Shown here one piece after another: positions 47,676 through 55,962 of a DNA stretch of 64,000 nucleotides. The stretch spans positions 1-64,000 of the forward strand of contig JAAYPS010000043.1 of assembly GCA_012519655.1 (NCBI GenBank), read 5' to 3'. The notes under the pieces were generated by a model, which was not told where the DNA came from, did no database searches, and saw only the letters and a program-made list of their open reading frames with translations. Each line of letters starts with the position of its first letter. Within the stretch, counting starts at the first letter, position 1. A program made the translations under genes and the position numbers. Origin of the DNA: Clostridiaceae bacterium (lineage in GTDB: Bacteria > Bacillota > Clostridia > DSM-8532).

Positions 47676-48986
47676 ATGAATATATGTGAAAAACTTTTGA
47701 ACAAGACATCTACATTAGCTGTTATTGGTCTGGGCTATGTGGGCATGCCTCTTGCTATAGAGTTCGCTAAAAAAGTAAATGTTATTGGTTATGATAAAGA
47801 TGCACGAAAAATAAGCAGTTATAAAGAAGGATTTGACGTAACAGGCGAGGTTGGTAATGAGGCGCTAAAAAGTGCAAACATCATATTTTCCGATGATGAA
47901 AATATTCTTGACAAAGCTTCTTTCTACATTGTGGCGGTGCCCACTCCCATTGCTAGTGACAAAACTCCCGACCTAAATCCGCTAATTAGTGCAAGCTGTT
48001 CTATTGGGAAACATCTTAAAAAAGGTGATATTGTAGTATATGAATCCACAGTTTATCCCGGAGTTACAGAGGAGATTTGTGTGCCAATACTTGAAAAGGA
48101 GTCCGGCCTTAAACTGGGCGTGGACTTCAAGGTTGGATACTCGCCTGAAAGAATTAATCCTGGTGACAAGGTTCATACTGTGACAAAAGTATTGAAAATT
48201 GTGTCGGGTATTGACGACGAGGCTCTTGATGAAATAGCAGATGTTTACAGTATAATAGTAGAAGCGGGTATTTATAAGGCTGAAAGCATAAAAGTTGCAG
48301 AAGCGGCAAAGGTTATTGAAAATACACAAAGGGATATTAATATTGCCTTTATGAATGAATTGTCCATCATTTTTAACAAGATGAACATAAATACAAATGC
48401 TGTTCTTAGAGCTGCCGGGACAAAGTGGAATTTTCTTAAGTTTACCCCCGGTCTTGTAGGTGGACACTGTATTGGTGTGGACCCTTACTATTTGTCATAT
48501 AAAGCTCAACAGATGGGTTATCACCCAGACGTTATACTTGCTGGCAGGAGAATTAACGACACAATGGGCAAGTATGTAGCAGAAAATACCGTAAAACAGC
48601 TAATTAAAGCCGATAAACAGATTAAGGGCGCCAGAGTTTATATTATGGGATTAACTTTTAAAGAAGATGTGCCTGATACAAGGAATACAAAAGTATTGGA
48701 TGTTATAAGTGAGTTGCAAGAATATGGTATTGATGTGTTAGTGTCGGATAATGTAGCAGATGAAGATGAAGTTCTTGCTCAGCACGGCATTAGCCTACTT
48801 GAATATGATGAAGTAAAAAATGTGGATGCTGTTGTGTTAGCTGTTTGCCATAGCGAATACAAGAAAATATCTCTTGATATGCTAAAAGATAAATACTCGG
48901 ATGGCATGAAGGTATTAGTTGATGTAAAATCCATGTATTCGCAAAAAGATGCAGAGGAAAAAGGTTATCTGTACTGGAGCTTATAG
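47676..48986 (+). CDS. UDP-N-acetylhexosamine-type nucleotide-sugar 6-dehydrogenase
   Basis: It oxidises a UDP-sugar at C6 to the uronic acid with two NAD, for capsule or exopolysaccharide. The 436-aa protein has the Rossmann start VIGLGYVGMPLAIEF (about residues 17-31), VAVPTPI, YESTVYPGVTEE, the active-site cysteine in GGHCIGVDPYY (about 268-278) and the C-terminal UDP-binding GLTFKEDVPDTRNTK. The GGHCIGVDPYYL form is typical of the WbpO/TviB (UDP-GlcNAc/GalNAc/ManNAc) group. AAAAGGAG precedes the ATG. The promoter palindrome suggests specific control. Confidence 0.88.
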   Translation: MNICEKLLNKTSTLAVIGLGYVGMPLAIEFAKKVNVIGYDKDARKISSYKEGFDVTGEVGNEALKSANIIFSDDENILDKASFYIVAVPTPIASDKTPDLNPLISASCSIGKHLKKGDIVVYESTVYPGVTEEICVPILEKESGLKLGVDFKVGYSPERINPGDKVHTVTKVLKIVSGIDDEALDEIADVYSIIVEAGIYKAESIKVAEAAKVIENTQRDINIAFMNELSIIFNKMNINTNAVLRAAGTKWNFLKFTPGLVGGHCIGVDPYYLSYKAQQMGYHPDVILAGRRINDTMGKYVAENTVKQLIKADKQIKGARVYIMGLTFKEDVPDTRNTKVLDVISELQEYGIDVLVSDNVADEDEVLAQHGISLLEYDEVKNVDAVVLAVCHSEYKKISLDMLKDKYSDGMKVLVDVKSMYSQKDAEEKGYLYWSL

Positions 48987-49173
48987 TACCTTAGGTATTT
49001 TGCCATATAAATATTTTTTGGTAGCAGTATGATATATTAGGATTAGATAGATAGAAAGAGCTTTTGCTTACACTGATGTCCGGATAACTTATATTCATGT
49101 TACCCAAGCAACTTTAGTTGCTATTAAAAAAATAAAAGGAACGTACCCGCGCGGTTCGTAGAAGAGGTGCATC

Positions 49174-49608
49174 ATGTTAAAAGAATTTAAAAAGTTTGCA
49201 TTAAAGGGCAATGTAGTTGACATGGCGGTTGGTGTTATTATAGGAACTGCTTTTGGAAAAATTGTGACTTCATTGGTAAATGATATAATAATGCCATTGT
49301 TGGGTATCGTTTTGGGACAAATAAACTTAAAACATTTGAAGCTTGTAATAAAGCCTGCAGAAGGAGATATTGCAGAACTAGCAGTTTTATACGGGCAGTT
49401 TCTTCAAAATGTACTTGATTTTTTAATTATTGCATCTTCGATCTTCTTAGTTGTAAAAATGCTCACATCATTAAAAACCAGGGCTGAGAAATTGGCGAAG
49501 AAAGAAGAAGAAGAAAAGCCACAAGAACCTCCGAAACCATCGAACGAAGAAGTATTATTAACGGAAATTAGAGATTTACTTAAAGAGCAGAAAACTATTG
49601 AAGGATAA
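49174..49608 (+). CDS. mscL: Large-conductance mechanosensitive channel
   Basis: MscL opens at extreme membrane tension and protects against osmotic downshock. The 144-aa product has the N-terminal signature FALKGNVVDMAVGVIIGTAFGKI (quoted in part), TM1 (about 15-45) with the hydrophobic gate, a periplasmic-type loop, TM2 (about 72-95), and a highly charged C-terminal helix (KKEEEEKPQEP). GAAGAGGTG precedes the ATG. It stands alone in a 187-base upstream gap that includes an AGCAACT/AGTTGCT hairpin. Confidence 0.94.
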   Translation: MLKEFKKFALKGNVVDMAVGVIIGTAFGKIVTSLVNDIIMPLLGIVLGQINLKHLKLVIKPAEGDIAELAVLYGQFLQNVLDFLIIASSIFLVVKMLTSLKTRAEKLAKKEEEEKPQEPPKPSNEEVLLTEIRDLLKEQKTIEG

Positions 49609-49744
49609 TTGTATTGTAAAGGTTATAACGCTAAAGTCGTACATAAAGATTTTCACCACATACTGTACAGCTAATCTTTATTAAGGTTACATTAAAAGCT
49701 ATTGATAATTTAGGTAATTCATAAGTTAAAGAAGGACTAATTAA

Positions 49745-50263
49745 ATGAACAAAGACTCTGCCTGGTATGCGGTTTTTGTGAAAACAGGTGAAGAAGATAA
49801 AGTTAAAGCACGCCTGGATTACCGTTTTGACGGTAGTCTTGTTGTTGTGACTCCAAAAAAAGTAATTAAGGAAAGAAAAGGTGGAAAGTGGTACCAGAGA
49901 ATACGGAATTTGTTTCCGGGCTACATATTTATCTATGGTATTCTTGACGAGAAAAATTATAAACAGCTATGGGATGTTCCGGGTCTTTTTAAGTTATTGT
50001 GTACTGACAGGGAGCCTGTTCCAATTCCCGCTCAAGAGATAGAGGTTTTTGCCAGTTTGTTTGATGATGAAGGCACAATACAAGAGTCTGAGATTTTTAT
50101 GGAAGGCGATGAAATTACAATAATAAGTGGTCCATTAACTTCGCTACAAGGGAAGATACAAAGAATTGACAGGAGGAAAGGAAGAGCACGTGTGCTCTTG
50201 GATTTTCTTGGTGAGGAAAGAGTTATTGACTTGGGTGTAAATATAATTGAAGCTATCAAATGA
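49745..50263 (+). CDS. loaP: NusG paralogue, LoaP-type antiterminator
   Basis: Specialised NusG proteins bind RNA polymerase and help it read through terminators in particular long operons. The 172-aa product has an N-terminal NGN domain (about residues 1-105: WYAVFVKTGEEDKVK, LFPGYIFIY) and a KOW domain (about 118-165: GDEITIISGPLTSLQGKI). The length and the NLFPGYIF element match LoaP, the Firmicute group tied to polyketide or exopolysaccharide operons. AGAAGG precedes the ATG. It precedes moxR, but its actual target is not shown; I did not find a clear dfn-type hairpin in the 120-base gap downstream. Confidence 0.85.
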   Translation: MNKDSAWYAVFVKTGEEDKVKARLDYRFDGSLVVVTPKKVIKERKGGKWYQRIRNLFPGYIFIYGILDEKNYKQLWDVPGLFKLLCTDREPVPIPAQEIEVFASLFDDEGTIQESEIFMEGDEITIISGPLTSLQGKIQRIDRRKGRARVLLDFLGEERVIDLGVNIIEAIK

Positions 50264-50383
50264 ATAGTAGTTACCCACAAGTTACAATGATTTAAGTGAA
50301 TATTATATGAAATTCAGCTATAGTAAAACTTACCTCAATTCGAGTATTTAAGTAAATGTAGTTGGATAGAAAGGTTTGAAAAT

Positions 50384-51358
50384 ATGAATAACAAGCAATT
50401 AAAAGCACTGGCTGATAGCGTAATTGAAAGCATTAGCAAGATTATTGTGGGAAAAGAAGATGTTATCCGAAAGCTTTTCATATGTCTAATCTGTGGGGGG
50501 CATGTATTATTAGAGGACGTACCCGGAACGGGAAAGACACTTCTTGCAAAAACACTAAGTCGTTCTCTTGATTTACAGTTCAGCAGAGTTCAGTTTACCC
50601 CAGATTTGTTACCAACTGATATTACAGGCATTCACTATTACAATCAAAAACAGGGTGACTTTGTTTTTAGAAAGGGTCCTGTGTTTACAAACATTTTGTT
50701 GGCTGATGAAATAAATAGGGCCACGCCAAGAACTCAATCCAGTCTTTTAGAATGTATGGAAGAAAAACAGGTTTCCATAGACGGTAAAACCTACATTTTA
50801 AATCCGCCTTTTATGGTTATAGCAACTCAAAATCCAGTAGAAACCCTTGGTACATTTCCACTGCCCGAAGCTCAGTTGGACCGTTTTCTAATGAAATTGT
50901 ATATGGGTTATCCGAGGACAGAGGAAGGTATTGAAATAATGAAGAGGTTCCGATTTGAAAACCCATTACCACATATAACCCCAGTTGCATGCGAAAAAGA
51001 CTTTGAAGGGGTATCGGAGATATTTAAAAACACTTTTGTTAGTGAGGACATGTATTCATATATTATTCAAATTGTTGAAGCAACAAGAAGGCATGCCGAT
51101 GTTTTGCTTGGAGCAAGTCCGAGAGCGAGTCAGGCATTACTAAAAACAAGTCAGGTGCTCTCTGCAATAAATGGTAGGGATTATGTTACCCCTGATGATG
51201 TTAAGGAAATGGCAATACCCGTTTTGGCACATAGAATTGTAGCAAGACATTCAGGGAATGAAATAGGAAAGCCTGTAACTCATTCTATATTAGAGCAGAT
51301 AATACAAAGAGTTCATGTTCCAACCGAAGAAAGTCTTAAAGAGAAGTCGGGAGTATAG
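50384..51358 (+). CDS. MoxR-family AAA+ ATPase
   Basis: A chaperone-like ATPase of 324 aa. Walker A VPGTGKT (about residues 46-52), Walker B LADEINRA (about 107-114), sensor-1 IATQNPVE and ARG-finger region PLPEAQLDRF are present, with a C-terminal lid (GASPRASQALLK). MoxR proteins usually act with a von Willebrand-type DUF58 protein, encoded three bases downstream. AGAAAGG precedes the ATG. The pair and the following membrane protein form a typical MoxR-DUF58-DUF4129 operon that in many bacteria handles envelope-related maturation; the substrate is unknown. Confidence 0.93.
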   Translation: MNNKQLKALADSVIESISKIIVGKEDVIRKLFICLICGGHVLLEDVPGTGKTLLAKTLSRSLDLQFSRVQFTPDLLPTDITGIHYYNQKQGDFVFRKGPVFTNILLADEINRATPRTQSSLLECMEEKQVSIDGKTYILNPPFMVIATQNPVETLGTFPLPEAQLDRFLMKLYMGYPRTEEGIEIMKRFRFENPLPHITPVACEKDFEGVSEIFKNTFVSEDMYSYIIQIVEATRRHADVLLGASPRASQALLKTSQVLSAINGRDYVTPDDVKEMAIPVLAHRIVARHSGNEIGKPVTHSILEQIIQRVHVPTEESLKEKSGV

Positions 51359-51361
51359 TAA

Positions 51362-52423
51362 ATGTGGGTATATAAGCTGCTTCTTGCAGCTATTGTTGTG
51401 CTTTTAATTGAATCATATTTAGTATTGAAGTATGGTCTTTCTAAAGTCAGTATTGAAAGAGGCTTTGACACTTTGCATGCAAATTTTGGGCAGAGTGTTC
51501 ATTTAATCGAGAAAATCAGCAATAAAAAAATAATCCCTGTTCCGTGGTTAAAGGTGGAATCGAGAATTGATAGTGGTCTTCAGTTTGGTCGTCAGGAAGA
51601 TTTGAACATTTTGCAAGATGAATTCCATATAAGCATTTTTTCAATGCTCCCATATACGCGGATTATTAGAACTCATGATGTAAAATGTGTGAAACGTGGT
51701 TTCTATCATCTGAAATCAGCGGCATTAACAGCTCGTTCAATTACCGGATCTATATCGGCAGGCAAAGACGAAACGACTGATGCAAAGCTATATGTTTTTC
51801 CAAGAACATTGGCCATGTTAGAAATGAATTTCCCATCACATAGCTGGCAAGGAGATAGTGTAGTAAGACGCTGGATTCTTGAGGATCCTTTTATTCATGC
51901 AGGAATACGGGAATATACATTGTCTGATCCAATGAAGAATATTAATTGGAAAGCATCGGCACGTTTTGGAACTCTTCAGGTAAATCAGTATGATCCTACT
52001 GCACAGCACAGGCTTATGATTCTTCTAAATGTTGACACAAAATTGAATCAATGGACAGTTACAGATGAACCAGAGCGGATAGAATATGGAATTTCAGTGG
52101 CTGCTACGCTTTTTGAATATGCCTTTAAAAATGTAATCGAGGCAGGATTTGGCTCAAACGGCTTTCTAAAGGATATGGAAAAGCAACCAATTAGGATTGA
52201 GCCTGCCATAGGTAAGCATCACCAAATAAAAATAATGGAGAATCTTGCACGTTTAGTAATATTAAGAAGTGTTAGTTTCAATACATTGCTTGATAGAGAA
52301 TTGGACAAAAGTCCGAATAATATTGATTATCTTCTAATAACAGCTGTTATTGACAATGACACAGAGGAAAAAATTCGTCGTTTAAGGGGAAAAGGTAATT
52401 CAGTTGAGATTCTGAAAATCTAA
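51362..52423 (+). CDS. DUF58 protein
   Basis: The 353-aa protein has one short N-terminal membrane segment (about residues 3-20) and a DUF58/vWA-like core with the signature DPMKNINWKASARFGTLQVNQYD (quoted in part, about 180-202). It is the standard partner of MoxR. The stop-to-start gap to moxR is three bases. I see no MIDAS motif in full. Its likely role is at the cytoplasmic face of the membrane; function remains unassigned in the family at large. Confidence 0.88.
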   Translation: MWVYKLLLAAIVVLLIESYLVLKYGLSKVSIERGFDTLHANFGQSVHLIEKISNKKIIPVPWLKVESRIDSGLQFGRQEDLNILQDEFHISIFSMLPYTRIIRTHDVKCVKRGFYHLKSAALTARSITGSISAGKDETTDAKLYVFPRTLAMLEMNFPSHSWQGDSVVRRWILEDPFIHAGIREYTLSDPMKNINWKASARFGTLQVNQYDPTAQHRLMILLNVDTKLNQWTVTDEPERIEYGISVAATLFEYAFKNVIEAGFGSNGFLKDMEKQPIRIEPAIGKHHQIKIMENLARLVILRSVSFNTLLDRELDKSPNNIDYLLITAVIDNDTEEKIRRLRGKGNSVEILKI

Positions 52424-52523
52424 GCAGGTATTGTTTACAAAATTGCATCTTGAGATGCTAAAGGAAAGTGAACTATGTCAATGCCTTGATGTTAAATTTC
52501 AAAAAGCTTGATAGGATGGAAAA

Positions 52524-53804
52524 ATGAAAAAACAAGTTTTATTAAGATGGTTTTGGTGCACAATGGAATATTTAATGATATTTCCCGCGATTGTAATTCT
52601 AACAAGTTTTAGTCTATCTCACTATGCAACGGTTATTTTTGTGGCAACGCTCCCTTTGCATCTGTTTATTGGTATTCTTATAACTTATATCATGAAACGA
52701 TTTCGTAGAATAATTGCAGTTTTGGTAGGAGCAGCTTATGTAATAATTATTACTTTAGTTCTAATGCTAACCCTTTTAACCGGTAGAATCGGAGAAATCA
52801 TTATTGTAATAGCTGGAGTTTCATTTTTCTATTATTGGGGTGTTAGAGCAGGTATAGGCGATACTAAAACCATATTTTTCTATTCAATAGGTCTTATTAT
52901 ACATGCGGTGTCTTTGTTTATTATCAGTCAATTAGAAAGTCTTCGGACTATTTTGCCAATTGTAATAATGATTTCAATAATTTATTGTATTATTGGTCTT
53001 CCGTTGGCAAACAGGCGTTTCTTAATAAATGAAACCCATGAAAAAAATAGTCTTAAAATTGTACCTGGAACGGTTCTAAGAGGTAATAAGATTATTGTAA
53101 CTATTGCACTTGCAGGTATTATCATTTTATCTTTTTGGAATACATTGATGGAAGTCTTTCTTTATATTGCAGAATCAATATCATGGATTATTGGCAAAAT
53201 TTTTGAGTTTTTAGGTTCAGTATTTTCGTCCTCTGAGGGTAATGGTGCTCCTGGAGGGGGAGGAATGGACCAGTTGCCACCAGCAGAGGAAAATCCAATA
53301 GTAAGCACTATTCTGGATATAATTGCTTTACTTTTATTTGCATTAATATTGTTTTTTATCATCCGTTATCTTATTAAAAACTATAAGAGGATATATAAGT
53401 CTTTGTATAATCTATTATCCGCCTTGTTCAATCGACTTTATAGGTGGAGTTCTACCGAGCAAGGGTACTTTGATAGTGAAGAATCATTGTTAAAGAGTGA
53501 AATACCTAAAAGACAATCCTTTATAAAAAGACTATTTAAACGAGAGCCAAGATGGCGTGACATGAAGGATAATAGCAGTAGGGTGCGTTTTATATATTCA
53601 AGATTTGTTATTGACCATATAAGAAAAGGGTTTAGGTTCAAACTTTCAGACACGCCTTCTGAAGTAGTGGAACAGATCCAAACTTATGACAAGCATGAAG
53701 AAAACGAACATACAGTGTTAGGAAATGTGTATAATGAAGTACGGTATGGAGCAAAAACTGTAGACGATGAAACGGTGAGCACTTTAAAGAAGAAGTACTT
53801 ATGA
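52524..53804 (+). CDS. Membrane protein with C-terminal DUF4129-like domain
   Basis: The 426-aa protein has about seven hydrophobic segments (residues about 15-200), a glycine-rich loop GNGAPGGGGMDQ (about 240-251), one more membrane helix (about 263-283), and a soluble C-terminus of about 120 residues ending with the DUF4129-like GFRFKLSDTPSEV...VYNEVRYGAKTVDDE (parts). In many relatives a transglutaminase domain precedes DUF4129; here it is absent, either lost or encoded separately. GATAGGATGG precedes the ATG. It is 100 bases after the DUF58 gene and probably in the same operon. Confidence 0.75.
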   Translation: MKKQVLLRWFWCTMEYLMIFPAIVILTSFSLSHYATVIFVATLPLHLFIGILITYIMKRFRRIIAVLVGAAYVIIITLVLMLTLLTGRIGEIIIVIAGVSFFYYWGVRAGIGDTKTIFFYSIGLIIHAVSLFIISQLESLRTILPIVIMISIIYCIIGLPLANRRFLINETHEKNSLKIVPGTVLRGNKIIVTIALAGIIILSFWNTLMEVFLYIAESISWIIGKIFEFLGSVFSSSEGNGAPGGGGMDQLPPAEENPIVSTILDIIALLLFALILFFIIRYLIKNYKRIYKSLYNLLSALFNRLYRWSSTEQGYFDSEESLLKSEIPKRQSFIKRLFKREPRWRDMKDNSSRVRFIYSRFVIDHIRKGFRFKLSDTPSEVVEQIQTYDKHEENEHTVLGNVYNEVRYGAKTVDDETVSTLKKKYL

Positions 53805-53818
53805 TATGTTAAAGAATC

Positions 53819-53851
53819 GGGAACCACAGCGTACTACTCGTTGCAGTTCCC
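53819..53851 (+). other. Hairpin after the MoxR operon
   Basis: GGGAAC/GTTCCC with an inner CAGCG/CGTTG stem, 15 bases after the stop. There is no T tract in either direction, so it is either a weak terminator or an mRNA 3' stabiliser. Confidence 0.4.
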
Positions 53852-53984
53852 AAAAACTCATATTATAGTTTGTGATTAAATATCTTTTTTTCATTTGTAT
53901 TTACTACTCATTCTTACTTTTCCAAGTCTTTGTATTTACTAATTTCTATGGGGTTATAAAATAATCCTTATTTAGATACCAAAA

Positions 53985-54389
53985 TTAGAAACACACAAAG
54001 CTGCTGATATTTTCCAGATCAGTTCCGAAATACACCCAATTAAAGCCATTCCAGCGCCATCCTGCTACTGAGCGTGGACCTACGAACACAAGCCATGCCC
54101 AGAATTGTCTGCCATTTTCAAGCCATATATATACGAACCGGAACAAGCATGGTCGTATTGCGCCAGGATCAACCGCAAGGATGGATATACCTTCATCTCT
54201 TTGAGCGGGAATAAATGAGGGAGGTGGCCCCTGTGGTGGTCCTTGTTGTCCAGGTGCCCCTAAAGGTGGTCCAAATGGTGGAGTATCCGGTCTGCCAGGT
54301 GGACTAAAAGGCGGAAAAAACCGTCTTGGTGCTCTAGGTCTGAAAAATCTTTCTATTGGTAGTTGTGCTTGATATCTGTCATCAGGCAT
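53985..54389 (-). CDS. Proline/glycine-rich protein with conserved aromatic C-terminal domain
   Basis: The 134-aa protein has a proline/arginine-rich half (residues about 15-60, with PPFSPPGRP, GPPLGAPG, GPPQGPPP) and a compact C-terminal half (about 70-134) with VDPGAIRPCLFRFVYIW, QFWAWLVFVGPRSVAGWRW and YFGTDLENISSFVCF. I remember similar short proteins in spore-formers, without known function. No signal peptide or membrane helix is seen. ATG 54389 follows AAGGTGGTG; the track's 54401 GTG lies in that site. A coat-like or surface-coating role is possible, no more. Confidence 0.65.
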   Translation of the reverse strand: MPDDRYQAQLPIERFFRPRAPRRFFPPFSPPGRPDTPPFGPPLGAPGQQGPPQGPPPSFIPAQRDEGISILAVDPGAIRPCLFRFVYIWLENGRQFWAWLVFVGPRSVAGWRWNGFNWVYFGTDLENISSFVCF

Positions 54390-54728
54390 ATTTATCACCA
54401 CCTTATTCTAACTTGTATTATATATTATGGTTGTTAGACATATTTGGACACTATTATGTAAAGTAAATTAAAATCAATGTGCAAAACACTTTTCTTGTTT
54501 TATATCCATCGTTAATCCATTCAATATAAAGTAAATTAATGATTTGCAAACCAATGTGAGCATCTATTATGAGTTCGCAATTGTTATATATAGTATTATT
54601 TTCAATATTTAAAAATATTGTTTTCCAATTTGAAAATAAGGTGGAAATTCTATTTATGCTATGATACAATTATTATATAGTTAAAAAATTAACAAAGATT
54701 AGTTTTGCTTGTAAAGGAGTGAAAATAC
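54390..54728. other. Intergenic region upstream of two divergent small genes
   Basis: About 340 AT-rich bases. I see no further gene. The 71-aa minus ORF in the track has no ribosome binding site. Near 54629 is TTGAAA, but no well-spaced -10; no promoter is called. Confidence 0.4.
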
Positions 54729-55046
54729 ATGAAAAAATATTTGAGAGTACAAATGTCCGATGGTGCTATATATGATATTCCTGCTGATATTATAGCAGAG
54801 CATAGGGCTGGATACTTTGATAATAATTCTGCTGAAAAACTTACATACCACGCAAGTTCAATTCAGCCAAGGCTTTATAGCACAGAAAAGGAATTTGCAC
54901 TGAGTAATGATGAAATCTTAATAGAATGGGCTACAACAAAAATGAAATGGAAAGAAATTGAGCCCTATGCTAAAAAGGTGGAATCTGAAGACGACAATTA
55001 TGAAAAAGAATGGGCTACTGCTGAAAAAAAGGTTATATCTGAGTAA
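54729..55046 (+). CDS. Small hypothetical protein
   Basis: I do not recognise this 105-aa protein. It begins MKKYLRVQMSDGAIYDIPADIIAEHRA, has no membrane helix or signal peptide, is strongly acidic in the last 50 residues, and contains three tryptophans. The site AAAGGAGTG nine bases before ATG 54729 supports real expression. It is monocistronic: a tRNA gene on the other strand follows. The N-terminal part has a short-beta-strand look, compatible with a small folded domain. Confidence 0.65.
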   Translation: MKKYLRVQMSDGAIYDIPADIIAEHRAGYFDNNSAEKLTYHASSIQPRLYSTEKEFALSNDEILIEWATTKMKWKEIEPYAKKVESEDDNYEKEWATAEKKVISE

Positions 55047-55107
55047 GAAAGTGGAGCCAATACAAATACCATTTTGGCCAACTTCTGGTCAACAGCTGAG
55101 AGATAGA

Positions 55108-55137
55108 AAAATCCCCAATGTAAAAACATTGAGGATT
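55108..55137 (-). terminator. Terminator of the tRNA-Arg gene (bidirectional hairpin)
   Basis: Stem AAATCC-CAATGT/ACATTG-GGATTT with one mismatch and a 4-base loop. On the minus strand it is followed by TTTTTCTATC; it can also end the preceding plus-strand gene. Confidence 0.75.
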
Positions 55138-55149
55138 TCTTTGTTTTAC

Positions 55150-55226
55150 TGGTACGCCCGACACGATTCGAACGTGCGACACCAAGTTTAGGAAACTTGT
55201 GCTCTATCCTACTGAGCTACGGGCGC
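55150..55226 (-). tRNA. tRNA-Arg(CCU)
   Basis: On the minus strand GCGCCCGTAGCTCAG begins the molecule and CGGGCGTACCA ends it. The acceptor stem pairs over seven positions with one G-U pair. The anticodon arm is CAAGT-TTCCTAA-ACTTG, giving anticodon CCT. TTCGAAT is the T-loop. The encoded 3' CCA is present. 77 bases in all. Confidence 0.96.
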
Positions 55227-55467
55227 ATATATAATCATTTCAATCAAGTAAATATTTTACTACACATCCTGGTATGTGTCAACGAGCTAAAGTGTTGATA
55301 TAATATGGTACAGAATTTGTAATTACATACAACTCTATGGTATTTGATAATACCATATGCATAAAGCTTTGCGCAGTTATACTAAGTCTATATCATTGTA
55401 AAGAACAGATATAATAAATATTTCATACCATGATAGAGGGTTAGTTTAGTGACAAGGGTGACAGAAT

Positions 55468-55734
55468 ATGGCAGATTGTTTAGCTGTATATGATTCCGGG
55501 AACTTTGCAATAAAAATCTCCAGACATTTTGAAAGGATGGGGTATGTTTTTGAAGTCATTTCGTTACCATGTAAAATTTCAACAACAGGTTGCGGTTACT
55601 GTTTGAAGTTCCCTGAAGAATATAAAGATATGGTTTTATGTGAAAGTAGAAAACTAAATATTCGGATTCGGGAATTATACAGAGTGATTAAGGGCAACTT
55701 AAAGAACACCTATGAGAAAATACCTCTGGTTTAG
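55468..55734 (+). CDS. DUF3343 protein (putative sulfur/selenium carrier-like)
   Basis: The 88-aa protein matches the DUF3343 family by length and by the central motif STTGCGYCLKFPEEY, with Cys residues that the family keeps. These proteins are thought to carry sulfur or selenium and often lie by cysteine desulfurase or selenium genes; the function is not proven. ATG 55468 follows AAGGGTGAC. It lies 229 bases before cysQ and the sulfate-activation genes on the same strand, which fits a sulfur role by context only. Confidence 0.82.
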   Translation: MADCLAVYDSGNFAIKISRHFERMGYVFEVISLPCKISTTGCGYCLKFPEEYKDMVLCESRKLNIRIRELYRVIKGNLKNTYEKIPLV

Positions 55735-55915
55735 TATGCCGCATTGCTAAACCATATTTACATTTAACTTTAATATTGTGAGAATGTGTACTATAATAAT
55801 GGGCGAGGTTTGTTGTAGGGTAGGAGTAAATTTCCGTGTATAAGTCTTAGCTACATTTGATAAACGCTTATGTTATGGATACAAGATTTAGCTATGGAAT
55901 ACTTATGAAAATGTA

Positions 55916-55951
55916 AGGAGGAATGTATGATATAGTTATTCTCTATATCAT
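55916..55951 (+). promoter_or_regulatory. cysQ leader: strong ribosome binding site, two-codon ORF and hairpin
   Basis: AGGAGG is followed after five bases by ATG-ATA-TAG, then the perfect 9-bp inverted repeat ATGATATAG/CTATATCAT (loop 7), 11 bases, and the cysQ ATG. An alternative ATG at 55923 gives a 16-codon peptide overlapping cysQ. Confidence 0.45.
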
Positions 55952-55962
55952 GCAGATTTACT

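Noticed and set aside
48987-49173. Riboswitch or terminator before mscL
   Set aside because: Only a small AGCAACT/AGTTGCT hairpin followed by A's; no T tract on the right strand and no known motif.
52524-53804. Transglutaminase in the MoxR operon
   Set aside because: No Cys-His-Asp transglutaminase core is present; only membrane segments and the DUF4129-like tail.
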